A stretch of DNA of 64,000 nucleotides, from the NCBI GenBank assembly GCA_949752745.1, contig OX457026.1, positions 34,835,911-34,899,910 on the forward strand, read 5' to 3'. The translations under genes and the position numbers were made by a program. The notes under the pieces are model-generated. The model saw only the letters and a list, made by a program, of their open reading frames with translations. It made no database searches and was not told the DNA's origin. Of the stretch, positions 34,050 through 48,025 are shown piece after piece; positions within the stretch are counted from its first letter, which is position 1, and every line of letters begins with the position of its first letter. Origin of the DNA: Protula sp. h YS-2021. Taxonomy: Eukaryota > Annelida > Polychaeta > Sabellida > Serpulidae.

Positions 34050-34267
34050 CTAATATCGTGTATGTCCACCATTAGCCCTGAGCACAGCTTGGATCCGTCT
34101 TGGTACTGATGTAACAAATCTGTTGATCCTGTACTGGTTGTAGTTGTGCCACTCCTCAATGAGTGTTTGACGTGGTTGCGTGGAGGAGGTTGTCGGGCCC
34201 GTACTCGGCGGTTTATGTGATCCCAAATGTGTTTAACTGGATTAGCTCCGCTTAATAGACAGGTCAT
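34050..34267 (-). pseudogene. Tc1/mariner transposase C-terminal fragment
   Basis: The minus strand reads NPVKHIWDHINRRVRARQPP in one frame. After an apparent frameshift it continues in another frame as TLIEEWHNYNQYRINRF and IQAVLRANGGHTRY, ending at TAG 34050-34052. NP-(x)2-HIWD with the last catalytic-region residues and the terminal GGHTRY are hallmarks of Tc1-like transposases. Only the last 70 or so residues remain, with one frameshift; inactive. Confidence 0.85.
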
Positions 34268-34469
34268 GGCATAGGCTGAATGTTATGAGTCTGTAGTTAC
34301 CGTTGACACACATGAGCGCGCGTGAAGGCGTGAAGATACTGTCGGGATGTTGCTGCATATATGGGTCAATATACCGATTAACGGAAATTTACCATCGACA
34401 ACCATCAAAATAGGTCAAAATATTTTAAAACGCCTGTTTATCACGAAACAGGCTAGAAAAACCACTCAA

Positions 34470-34960
34470 ATGCTAGTTTGAATACATAAACGTATGGGGG
34501 GGGGTAACCCTGCATCCTGAATATTGACCTTTAGGGTCAAGGTCAAAGGTTACGTGGCCTCACGAACCGTTCACGATAGGACGACTTATCACGAAAATGA
34601 TTAGACATAGAGTGATTTTGAGCTGACTTTCGACCGTTTGGGCCTAAACGTTACATATATATATGAGTCTCGACATTCAGGGTCAAGTTCAGAGGTCTAG
34701 TGACCTTTGTATATAGAAGAGCGTTAGAAAGTTATTGGCCATTATCCCGAAAACAGTTAGAGGTTTTCGACCCTTTGGGCCTAAAAGACGATACATAAGA
34801 GGTATCACGGTGACCTTGACCTAATCATTCATGGTAAGTTCACCATTATCTCAAAAAACGCTGATGGATAGACCAATTTTGAGCTTGTTTTTGACCATTT
34901 GGACCTACAGATGTTGTGTAACAGGTACCTCGGTGACCTTGACCTTATCGTTCATGGTTA
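34470..34960 (+). repeat. TGACCTT-family copy
   Basis: Contains TTGACCTTTAGGGTCAAGG, GGTGACCTTGACCT twice, CGAAAACAGTTAGAGG and ACATAAGAGGTATC blocks in the same order as the 51.4-51.7 kb copy. Confidence 0.65.
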
Positions 34961-34964
34961 ATTC

Positions 34965-35030
34965 TGAGTTTTAAGAGTTAAGAATCGTAATTTTGTCGCC
35001 CCAAGTGTAATTTTCGCCACTCGATATTGA
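34965..35030 (-). repeat. AGCGAAAATTACACTT block, inverted
   Basis: Reverse-strand copy of the recurrent block: TTTTAAGAGTTAAGAATCGT then CCAAGTGTAATTTTCGCC followed by CTCGATA. Confidence 0.6.
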
Positions 35031-36259
35031 CTCCAACATTCCCATTAGAAAAATTCCATTTTCTTAGAACCCGAACGTAGCCTCGCTGAGCCCTCCACCT
35101 GCCCCCACTGTACGCACATCTTTGGCGTACGTAGTTTTTGAACGGCCCCAAGTACTTCAAGAACTACCCCCTAATGTAAAAAATGTGGCTGTAAATGCCA
35201 GCAGGGAAAATTCCTTCCCGAAGTGGAGGAACAACAAGATGTTTTCCTTAATCCTTCATGATTTGACCTGCCCTTCATCGTTCGTGTAAAAATTATCAGT
35301 ATCCTGTTTTATATTTCAAAAAATTGCTGGCACAAAGAAGCTTAGAAACCGTGTATTGAGTACATTAAAGAGGTCTGTGCGACGATATATTAGCCTTTTT
35401 GCCGATAAATACAATGCATTAAGTTCTATACTTTTCGAACCGTAGTGACACTTTTACGAGATTTTCTCAACATAATTCATTTTCTAATTGAAGGTAATTT
35501 TCACCCACACCAGTTAACCTGGTTCTATTATCAGTCTTTGATTCGGCACCTACGCAAAACATTAAAAGCTTTGGTTAGGTTGAAAGCAAATAATTCCAGT
35601 AACATTCCGACATCTATGCAATGTCTGCTTAAAGATGCAACGTCTGGTGATTAATTTCTGAATTTCTGGCGTTTGTAAAACATTGCAGTTGGCTGTGCCA
35701 TTGCGACCAAATCGCTACTTTTACAGGTGTCTGACTAATATCTTTATCATAACGGTGAACAGACCTTGGGAAGTTGACCTCAACTGGACGTCGGGGTAAT
35801 ACCTTTTATTGTCTTTCATAAACAACCAAATCCGGCATATATCTAACAAACGAATGCTAGCCCTTTCCAAAATGGGAAAGGTTAGAATGGGACTGAAAAA
35901 ATGTAGTCTTATTTCTTACCCCGAGGTTCCAATGTGCGGCGAAATCCAGATGTTGAACCGACGCCCGATCACGGCATCTGGAAGACGTCTATCTAATGCC
36001 GCACTGATATCGTGATTTGGGCATTGAGGGAAAGGATACCGTGACCTCCTTTTTTTTGTTTTTAGGGAATTTTATTGTGCACAGCCATATTCGAGTATGC
36101 GCTGCGTAGGCATAAACTATAAGGAACACTTACAATACAATATATATATGCATCTTTCACAAACGCGACGTTTTCTAAAAATAACTTTGCTTATCAAAAA
36201 TCACGATTATGACGGAAACAAACAAACATAACAACTTATAAATGAGTCACGACCATCTA
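35031..36259. other. intergenic, no gene seen
   Basis: Small frames only (for example 35445-35654 and 35809-36015), none with recognisable features. Confidence 0.45.
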
Positions 36260-36520
36260 TCAATATATCAAATCCTCCTCTAAGTTTGAAAACACTTCGC
36301 CAAAATAGGTCCATTTTAATTTTAATTTATCTTCAGATAATGTTTGCATGTCTGCGTAATATCGTAATTTTGCGTTTCTAATAAACACGTTCTCGTGAAA
36401 ATTTTCCTCATTGACTCTAAACTGATATATATTGTATTTTATTAACAAAGAGAGGTTATCCTCTGTAATATTATCTTTTCCAAGTAAAAAGTCCCACTTC
36501 TCAAAATTAAAAGATACCAT
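36260..36520 (-). pseudogene. LINE ORF2 C-terminal end fragment
   Basis: 86 codons reading KWDFLLGKDNITEDNLSLLI then NVFIRNAKLRYYADMQTL. The W-x-FLLG and NLSLLIKYNIYQFR patterns fit the extreme C-terminus of L1/Tx1-like LINE polyproteins, the part missing from the fragment at 13132-13515. 5'-truncated remnant. Confidence 0.5.
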
Positions 36521-36901
36521 GACCTCTGTATGTCAAGGATCGTTTCAGAGCAATTTTGACAAGTTTTACGTGGTCTGACATTTCGGTTGGGTTACTAAGG
36601 GGGTATCTTCGTTGGCGTTCCATGTTGTTGTGATGTAATATATTCTTCATGGTTTCTTTCTTTCAAATTTCAACATGGGACAGGCCAGGACGTTATTTCT
36701 GCCACCAGCATCTCTTTATTAATAGTGAAGATAAGAAGTGCATTACTTCTGATAAGTGTCGCTCATAAAAGAATATTAAAAGAAATGTGTCTGTTTACAT
36801 TTTTATTTATGATCATGTGATATCTTTAAACGAACAAATGCATTTTCGTGTACAATTCGCACACGTGTGCCATTTCGGTTCATACCATATAGTAAGGTGG
36901 A

Positions 36902-37265
36902 TATGGAACGCCAGTTTCAACTTTATTCTTTTGTTTTTCAGACCAATAAATTATTTTTGTATATAAAAAATTAACAGTTTACATGAACAAGACTTTTATA
37001 TTAGAAATTAATTACTGATCTCCCAAATTTCATTTTTGATATCAATACTTGTTTCTTTTTTTTTTTTTACTTCAAGCAATTATTTTAATATCAAGACATA
37101 ATTTCTTTATATCATAACTTTGGCTCTTTTAATGGTGTTGATTAATTACTGTAATCGGTAATTAATTTATAAATAAACTCAATTTATGATATCAATGATA
37201 ATTTTTTGTCAAAAATTAATTAGCTATATCAGTAAATACCACTAGATATAAAACACCATTTCATA
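36902..37265. mobile_element. GATATC-rich foldback element, diverged copy
   Basis: Left end TATGGAACGCCAGTTT (36902) and right end ACACCATTTCATA (to 37265) are diverged versions of the TATGGAATGCCATTTT terminus. The interior has TTGATATCAA-type motifs in AT-rich sequence. No flanking duplication is recognisable. Confidence 0.45.
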
Positions 37266-38410
37266 ATAATACTTTACATAATAAATAAGAGGAATGCTCA
37301 AAATAAAATGCCTAAATAATAAAAGATTTGCCCTGCGCCCCAAACTTTAAAAAGCACTTTGTGGATTTTATAGTTTTTGCTTCACAAACAATTTTCTGCA
37401 GAGCTTCTTTTTACTTTTATGTATCGTGCGAATCTTTGATACTTTGTCACAAATTACAAGCAATTGAAAACGGTAGAAATACATGCACCTCATAGATGTA
37501 CAATTAAAATCAAACAGAGTTTCAGTTTTACAACAAGATTCAGCAAAAAGGCGAACCTAATCTTTCCACACAGACACTCGTATGTTTGTTTTGTTTTGAT
37601 TTTTTACGTCTATCGCATCTTTTAAAATAACGCTTGGTCTTTCTTAGTAAATTCTTAAGTCCCCCACACGACGCTCTCAAAAACAAAGCGCTTTTTATAT
37701 TGAAAGAGAACTAGTTTTGGATCAGTATAAAGCGTAATCTCATTTTCATATAATTCAACTATTCGTAGGGCTTATTACTTCATTGTCTGCGCATTGTCTC
37801 TGTATAAGTCATGAAAAGATTTGTCATAAGCTGAACACTTTCCGGAATTGCAAGACCTGCTGATCCTTAAAGTGAGGTGAACTTTGTTCTACATTCCATA
37901 GCACGGAACGTGATCGCCATAGTCGAAACACGTGCAGGCCATTTAATTAACTCTATGAACAACTATCGCGCGTTCAACGCTGCGTAATGCAGTGTTCCCA
38001 CGTGACAGCTATGCCCTGCTAATTGAGTATCAAGTCTGGATTTAAGAAATGATGGCCAGCCAAGGCACTCTCGCCAAAACAAAAAAAATAAACACACAAA
38101 AACAGCAGGCAAATCGAGAAGAAATCTTGCTTTGAGAACTTTGATGTTTTTTGTTGCTCAAACCCGATGTAAAATCATGTTTTAATGTCTGCAGCGTTGA
38201 CATTTTCAATTCCTATTCCTATTCCTAATCCCATTCCTATTAACCGGACCAGGCCTATTCCTATTCCGATACGATGCTTTGTTTCCTTGAAAAAATAATC
38301 GGCAACCAAAAAAAAAAAAAACAAACAATCAATGACTAAAAATGGAGAACTCGAGTTAAATGTAACAAGTTATCAGTGAAACTGATGAATGTCCCCCGCC
38401 ACGAACTATG
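37266..38410. other. intergenic, with short TATTCC tandem repeat
   Basis: No gene. 38210-38265 contains about seven copies of a 6-bp unit near CCTATT. Confidence 0.45.
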
Positions 38411-38777
38411 GTCGAATAAAAAAAATCATAATATATATTTTCACTGTAGCAACAATCAAAAGCCAGGGTTGAATAGCGGCTGAGATATCGCGTGCACAGA
38501 GTTGTACTGTAGGCAACAGAAATACTAAAACATTGCCTATTTTCAACAAGTCGCCATTTCGTCGTTTTTTTTTTTTGTTTTTTTTTGGTCGAATCGAAAA
38601 ATAATGCGACGTCGCACAACTCCAATATATTTTCACTGTGGCAAAAATCAAAAGCCAGGTTTGAATAGATGCTGAGATATCGCGTGCACAACTTTGTGTT
38701 TCTAAGTGTCGGCAGACGGACCGACGGACGGACGGACAGACCCGGATACTATAGTCCCCCGCTCCGCGGCGGGGGAC
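38411..38777. repeat. tandem-duplicated repeat ending in a GC hairpin
   Basis: Two direct copies (about 38411-38505 and 38588-38700) share TATATTTTCACTGT, AATCAAAAGCCAGG and GCTGAGATATCGCGTGCACA. They are followed by a GACGGACGGACGGACAGAC tract and a perfect 9-bp-stem hairpin GTCCCCCGC/GCGGGGGAC (38754-38777). The composition resembles the 3' end of a SINE-like family. Confidence 0.6.
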
Positions 38778-39253
38778 TGCTAAATAATATCGAACAAAAA
38801 TGACGGAATGAGAATATTATAGCAAGAGGAAAATGTTTTGTCATACAGACAACTGAACAATCAAGCAACAGGGTCGAGACATTTTTGAAAATAAGAACTT
38901 AAGTTCCACTGAAAGAAAATCTGTTTTTTTTCTGTCGGTTCAATTATATAATATTATATTGTTTGCAAAAAAAAAAAAAAAAAAAAAAACGCTAGCGCAC
39001 ACCCATGCATTCGAAGGTTTCCCCGCTTCAAAGAAGCTCTATTTAAAATCTTTAATATAAAGTATGCGTGAAAATGTATACACCAGGTAATTTTAGTCAC
39101 CTTCTTAGATTAGAAATCAAATTTGAAGTACTGAAACATATCTAAACTCGAGGGGAGGGGGCATATTTACAGTACAACTGACAATCTTCAAATAGCCAGG
39201 GCAAACAAATAAAAATAGTGACGCTGTATACAAAGGAAGATCATTAAGTGACG

Positions 39254-40684
39254 TCATACACATGTTATATGCAGAAGACCGTCATCTTCAGAGTCACTGG
39301 ATGATTCTGAATAGAACTCAGACTCGTCCTGAAGTGGCGAGAGACGCTTAACTGTCACACCGAAATCGCCGCGGGTATTGTACCTGGTTTGTATTAGACG
39401 CTCCGAGTCTTGTGTACTGTAGCGGTTTGGATAGGAATGCGTGGGAAGCACAGGAGACATTTTGAAAAATCCATTAGCACTATAACGGCCAGATACGTAG
39501 GCCTCGTCTCTCTGCTCTTCATCATCCGAGTTTATATCCGAATTTAACACCCACACGCTTTCGTCTTGGGTGGTATCCTCGTACGGGAGATTCGGCTCTA
39601 TGGCTTGGTGATCCGCATTATTATCCTCAGTTTCGCAGATTTCCGGCATACGAATTTCTACATCCGGTGTATGAGAGCTTGAATGATTACTTACACCACT
39701 ATCGGGCGAATTCGGTTCTTCGCAAGTTGACTTATCTGCTATTTCTGAATCACCTACGGCATTATGGGTGTCGGATGCACGCCGGGCGTAGTCTAACTCC
39801 TCCCGCATTATGTTTCTTTGTGCCTCGTGGATGGAGCTAAGACTGGAGGATTTAATACTTCTTTTGCTATCTTTTCGACGGAATGATGAGTGTCGGCTAT
39901 CCAGACTTTCTTCTAGAATCTTCTCCAGATGATGCGCGTCGATGCCTTTGTTGGGAAAATTAGGAATCAAATTCACCAGACCTTTTCGCCTTTCCCTACT
40001 CAATCTGGGTGAGCTGGCTAGATCACTGGGTTCTGGCAATTGAAGGTATTTGCCATGGCGATGCACACCTGCTGTTTCGTTGAATGAATTCGCACGACTA
40101 CGGGGTTGCGATGCAGGTGATGAATGACCTATACTTGACCTTGAACTAGCTCGACTCCTTGGCATGTCTCCAGGTAATCCGAGACTAGTCAGACTCTGTG
40201 CGTCAGTTATGGATGGGAAGGTCACAGCGATCATCGGCAAAACTGCATGACTCAGATTTTTCTGTAAATATTTATTATTTTTATGTTCTTTATCCCATTG
40301 AATTTGTTCTTTAATTTTCCTTTTAAGGTCCTTGTAGGACTCTTGAGACGATCTCTCTTTGACTATTTGAAACTCCTGCAAATATTTATGTATCTGGCGG
40401 TCCTCCACTAGTTTCGTATGCTTGCGATTAATGTGCGACGCTATGAGCATCACGATCGACATGCCATAGACGAGAACGACGGCGATGACGTAATAACTCG
40501 CACCCGTCGGGTCTTCTATACCGTCGTCTTTGCCGGTTACGGTATCTGGGACCGCATTGAGATTACCGTCCTCCCCGACCCATAGCGTCCAGTTTTTTAA
40601 CGTCAGTTGTCCGCGATAACTCCCGTTGTTTTTGTCACGCAAATTCACATGCAATGACGTCAGAAATGACGTATCTTCCGTCAT
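39254..40684 (-). CDS. KCNE/MinK-like single-pass membrane protein, long-tailed paralogue 2
   Basis: Intronless, 476 aa, start ATG at 40684-40682. The extracellular N-terminus (1-63) has two N-glycosylation sequons (N20-G-S, N31-W-T). The first sits in the same N-x-S/T-Y-x-G-x-L context as in paralogue 1. One membrane helix (about 64-84, YYVIAVVLVYGMSIVMLIAS) is followed by a basic HINRKHTK junction and KYLQEFQIVKERSSQESY, closely matching paralogue 1. HAVLPMIA further on matches HSIVPVVA in the other copy. The tail is long, Ser-rich and dotted with basophilic kinase-like sites, turns acidic (SSSDSEDDGLL) and ends ITCV. T-x-V at the C-terminus is a class I PDZ-binding motif. Expected to modulate a Kv channel at the plasma membrane if the KCNE assignment holds; otherwise an uncharacterised single-pass family. 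It converges towards paralogue 1, about 31 kb away. Confidence 0.6.
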   Translation of the reverse strand: MTEDTSFLTSLHVNLRDKNNGSYRGQLTLKNWTLWVGEDGNLNAVPDTVTGKDDGIEDPTGASYYVIAVVLVYGMSIVMLIASHINRKHTKLVEDRQIHKYLQEFQIVKERSSQESYKDLKRKIKEQIQWDKEHKNNKYLQKNLSHAVLPMIAVTFPSITDAQSLTSLGLPGDMPRSRASSRSSIGHSSPASQPRSRANSFNETAGVHRHGKYLQLPEPSDLASSPRLSRERRKGLVNLIPNFPNKGIDAHHLEKILEESLDSRHSSFRRKDSKRSIKSSSLSSIHEAQRNIMREELDYARRASDTHNAVGDSEIADKSTCEEPNSPDSGVSNHSSSHTPDVEIRMPEICETEDNNADHQAIEPNLPYEDTTQDESVWVLNSDINSDDEEQRDEAYVSGRYSANGFFKMSPVLPTHSYPNRYSTQDSERLIQTRYNTRGDFGVTVKRLSPLQDESEFYSESSSDSEDDGLLHITCV

Positions 40685-43420
<2,736 letters not shown>

Positions 43421-43559
43421 AATCTAGGTTTCTTTTCAACACTTCTCCCTCCTATAAACCTCGTTTTGAAATGGCCATACTGCTACTGGACGACGAAAGT
43501 TTATTGAAGTGGTTAAAAACTTCTTTTATAGGCTAGTTAACGTAGATTATTAAAGATTT

Positions 43560-44100
43560 AGCGTACACATATAGGTTCATGATACCTCTTGACAACTGCG
43601 GATATTTTGACCTTGAAAGGTCATTTTCAAATAGCACTTAGCATCAGTTAAGAGTATGCTAAGACGAAATTCAGAAACTGTAGAAGAACAGTAAGCTGTA
43701 GAATATCGCATTTTAAATCTTGACTCATGCATCTTGAAAACAGTCAGAGATAGGTCAATTCTAACTTCATTTTTTTTTCAAACTCCAAACCAGCATGGTG
43801 TTGTGAAAGGGGTGCTTTCTTGATCTGGAGCGGACATCGAGTCTCACGATTATTGGCCACATGAACCCTTTATCTCGAAAATATTTTGATCAAAAATTTC
43901 ATGCCTTGGATCAAGAATTTGAGTTTCGAGGTCAAAGGTCATATCTCTGCATCTTGGAAATAGCTAGAGGGCGATTTTGACCTCATTTTATGACTTCGGA
44001 CATATACAATGTAACGATAAAAGGTACCTGCGAGATTTGAGTTGTAACCTTAAGGTTCCAGGTATAGATCCCAGTAACTCGAAAACCATACGGGTATAAC
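43560..44100 (+). repeat. TGACCTT-family copy, diverged
   Basis: TTTTGACCTTGAAAGGTCA, GAGGTCAAAGGTCATAT and AAAGGTACCTGCGAG blocks place it in the family, but order and spacing are eroded. Confidence 0.5.
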
Positions 44101-44292
44101 CTGAGAAATTCATTTGGAATATCTTCCGGTTGGTTCTATTGTGGATTTATCAAAGTGGGTCGTTTCACTGTAGGGGGTTTTAGCTGGTTGGGATTAAAAG
44201 ACTATAAAAAATTGCTCACGCCTTAGTATGTAATAATTTTTACCAAATCTTTTTATATTTAGGTATAGCAAACTTCCTTCACCCTGGAACAG

Positions 44293-44840
44293 TATGGAAT
44301 GCCATTTTCCTATTTATTGTGCAAATATTGATATCAAGAATTATTTTTTGATCTCAAAACGAGACTTTTTTAATTTATATTTTGAAATCTGCAAATGATA
44401 TTTTGATCTCAAAAATTAATTTTTGATATCGAAATATCAGTCTATTTATGTACAGCTGTATATGTAAAATTCAGAAGCAAACATCTGTGAATTAAATAAT
44501 GTCTTTTCTCTGTATACAGAATCTTTCTTTTAATTTTTTTACTGGATAAAAAAAACAATTCTTGAGCTCAAAAATTGCAATGTTACTATTGATATCAATA
44601 ATTCAGTTTTTCCTCTCCAAGATTTAATTCACGATTCGTTAAATTTTATATAGGTATGTGCCTCCCTTAAGATATTTTAAGATAATTGTAAAATTGATTT
44701 CTTGATCTGAAAAATAAATTTTTGCCATTGAAAATGAAATTATTGATAACGAAGTAAAAAAGATCTACATTTATTTAGTGATCTTTTAATTATATTTTAT
44801 CATCAAAAATTAGCATTAAATGTTAAAATGGCATTCCATA
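44293..44840. mobile_element. GATATC-rich foldback element, complete copy
   Basis: 548 bp with inverted termini TATGGAATGCCATTTT (left) and AAAATGGCATTCCATA (right), flanked on both sides by GAACAG (44287-44292 and 44841-44846), a perfect 6-bp target duplication. The interior has TTGATATCAA, TTGAGATCAA and TTGAGCTCAA motifs. There is also a non-arrayed middle segment (CTCTCCAAGATTTAATTC and ACGATTCGTTAAATTTTA) that matches the palindrome arms at 11209-11412. Non-coding, hence non-autonomous. Confidence 0.8.
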
Positions 44841-45316
44841 GAACAGTGATAATTTGCACTACATTGGAGATTCCGACTCGGAACTTGTTAGTGGCCAGTG
44901 TTGCCTTAAGGATTAAAATATGGAAAATAGCTTCTGATACCTGTTTTCGCATGTGATTATAGAAATAGGCCCTGTTAATATTGTCTTATTTAACGAGGCA
45001 AACATTTGCTGTGCAAGCTTAAAAAGTCAGATATCAATCCAGACACTTTCTTCAACAGAAATCAAATATTATTCACATTTCGGTGACATTTTCATTATTA
45101 AGTGTCCTCTGGCTAAAAGTACTGAGCAAACGACTTCCACAGCGCACACAAAACAGCAGACGAATTCTTGGCATTGAAAAGGGATTTCATTTTTCTTCCA
45201 GACGAAACTTCTAATTTTAGTCCTTCTTTTCTATTTTTATATTTGTGTGTCTGTCATTCGAAAAAGATTATCTTTATATAAAAGATTTAACCGTGGGCTA
45301 AGAAAGATATTGAAAC

Positions 45317-45430
<114 letters not shown>

Positions 45431-45734
45431 GATCATGAGTCATGATCAAAGCATAGCTACTTACATATTAATTTTTAAAGGCTTTCATGGAATTTAATCT
45501 TAAATTAAAAAAAAAACAAACAAATGAAACCATTTTGTGCCAGTTAAGTGGCGTGGGAGAGAAAACGGTTAAGACATTGTCACCATCAAGAGCAAGCGGT
45601 AGCAGGTTAAATACGGGAAAACATTTGCTTTCGACTTGTCGGTCAACTTGACATGAGCTCTCTTGATCTAGACAAACCTTGTGCAAAATTTGCTGTCTCA
45701 TTATTAGTTTAGAATGTGCTCATCCACCTCGGGC

Positions 45735-48025
45735 CGTCCCAGCGAGCCCTTTCTATCTTCCCAGGACAGAATAAATCACAGAGCCACCAACTGAAATAAC
45801 CATAGACGTAAAAAACATCGATATTTGACAATACGATCGTAAACCCCTGAGATGCAGATCTTGTGTTCCCGTGCCAGAAACAGGATTTGAAACGTTAGGG
45901 TCGAGAGTTGGGTGGGGGGGGGGGGATTTTGGAGAAACTATCATTGTGGCCGTGGGAGATCTTTCCTGTACTAGAGCCCGTCTTACTATCGCTTGAAACG
46001 GTCTGTAGTCCATACGTCCCAATGGGACCGTCTTCTCGGTCGCTACTCATAGGCTCATCAGCGATTCTATGGCTTGTACCCTTACTTTTTGGTCTGGAGA
46101 AATATTTTGAATAGCCTGTGAAATCTTCTGCTGCCTGTTTGCCTTGGGGAACGTTCGGGATGTGACCAAGTCCCATTGTTCTCCAGGAAAATTATGTCTT
46201 GTTTCGAGGTCAATTCGGATTTGGCCAGATTTACCTGTATCGCCTTTTGATCAGTTGGGTCGTTTGGTAATAGGCCGCCTGTCTTCGTGTATGTGCTAGA
46301 AACCAGTCGTCCAGTTACTGGAAAACTAGCATACTCTGGAGTCGTGCCCATACCTTTGGGTCTCGTATGACGCTCGAAAAGTCGTATGGGGCTGATGAGA
46401 TGTTGAATGGAAGTGCCAGAAATCAAAAGCGCTTTTGTCGTATTTGGAAACATAGGTACTTCTGGCTGAATGGTGTAGGGGAACATGAAGGTAAGCTTCG
46501 GACAGATCTATTGACGTGCCCAACATATCTGTTTGGAATGTCTCTTTTATAACCTGCGCTGTGTCCATTTGGAAAGAGGTTACCTGTAGGAATTGGTTGA
46601 GGGACAATAGATCTTCCACCAGTCTCCAACCCCCTGACTTTTTGTGTACGAGAAAGACCCTGTTGAAAAACCCCCACCTGATTTTCCGGCATTTCCTCTA
46701 TAGCCCGTTTGCTTGGAGGTCTTTTTTTTTTCCCGTAAAGCTACGTCCTTTTCTGAATTTTGCTGATAGACGATGAATAGGTTGCCTGGGGCCTGGGGAG
46801 TTAGGGGAATGGCTGGTTTGCGTCCCCTTGGGCCCAACTTGAAAGAGAGTGGATAACCGTTCCTGAGCTATCGGACTATTCTCCGGGAAGTCCCAGGCTT
46901 GCCAGAATCTGCCTAACCTTCCGTCTACTGGCAACGATGCGTTGCAGGACAGTAGATTGTTTAGATCGTTTAAGCCAGAAAAAGTATCGTTAAGAGACGA
47001 GTCCCTCATCTCTGGGCGGTACTTTGGTTGGCTGGTACCTGTGCTGCTGTGTGTGCTGCCCTTCCGGTTTGCTGTCTTGGTAACCTGGTCGAAACTGTTC
47101 CGCTGAAGTGTGTCGTGTTTTCTTGCGCTTTGCTGGTTGGCGAAGGGAGGCACGTGAGATTCTCGACATCAAGACGAATTCTTGGCATAACGACCGACTT
47201 TTCTGACTCACCCTCTCAACCTCTGCTGGGACAAACAGCTCTTTCTCGGCCAGGATGGGAGTATGACGTAAATCCCGTAACCTTTTGACACTGGACCAGC
47301 AGTGCTGGAGGAAGGCGTCTCGTCTCAAAAATATCCAAGACGTCATAAAAAAGATTGAGAGCTTCGCAACGTCGCAGGGTGCGAGAGACAGGCATTCCAG
47401 AAGTTTGGAGGACACCGGTTCATTGAGGCGTAAATCTTCCCATCTTGCTCTTATGTGGAGCATTGTTCTCTCCAGCCAGAATCTTCTTTCGCAGAATCCG
47501 GTCGGTCAGCGGACCATACCTTACGTAAGGCTGCTCGCTCGTTACTTCCCAGGATATGCAATTCCGCCACTTTCTCTGAATAAGCTTTGGGTGGCTTTTG
47601 TTTCCTGCGTTTTCTTTTCGTTCCACTGTGCCTGTCTCTATTCGCGTATCCCATCGGACGGGCGTCGACACCTGATTTAGGATGACGGAACTTGCCTTTT
47701 CCATTGTACCGAAACCTGGAGCAGTGAATAAGGTGGGAGCTCTGCGTCTGCTTCTCCTGTGGTCGTTCATGGCGCTATTCCTGCAAATTGCCCGCCACTC
47801 TCTGTGGGATAACTGTTTGCACTCGGGGCAGGTATTCGGCTCAACACAGAGTGCCGGACTCCGTACTCTCCTGCATCGATCGCACATCGAGTGCGGATTG
47901 AGTAAGGTAGGTGGGTGTGACCACGGCAATTCCTTTGGATCTGACCGTAGGGTGGCCTCTATCATGTCTGAAAATGAAGCAGAAAGAAGAGACCACAAGT
48001 AACTGTATCTGTTATCGTAAGGCAA
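45735..48025 (-). mobile_element. frameshifted DIRS-like retrotransposon
   Basis: Minus-strand frames fall in the expected order. 48025-47420 has a C-x2-C/C-x2-C segment (MCDRC...CPECK) and SRRRAPTLFTAPGF. 47463-46990 is Gag-like (LRRDAFLQHCWSSVKRLRDL, then RQPAKRKKTRHTS). 46619-46326 is reverse transcriptase (IDLSEAYLHVPLHHSAR). 46486-46082 continues RT with NLAKSELTSKQDIIFLE. 46022-45753 reads RPFQAIVRRALVQE and then degenerate sequence where RNase H is expected. The pieces lie in different frames, so several frameshifts have killed it. It is a different lineage from the element at 14.8-16.9 kb. Its GC content is visibly above the surroundings. Confidence 0.75.
46326..46619 (-). pseudogene. 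reverse transcriptase palm fragment of DIRS-like element
   Basis: IDLSEAYLHVPLHHSAR carries the first catalytic Asp and the DLSEAY-x-HVP signature. The following LPFG motif is destroyed by a frameshift in this frame. Part of the element at 45735-48025. Confidence 0.7.
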
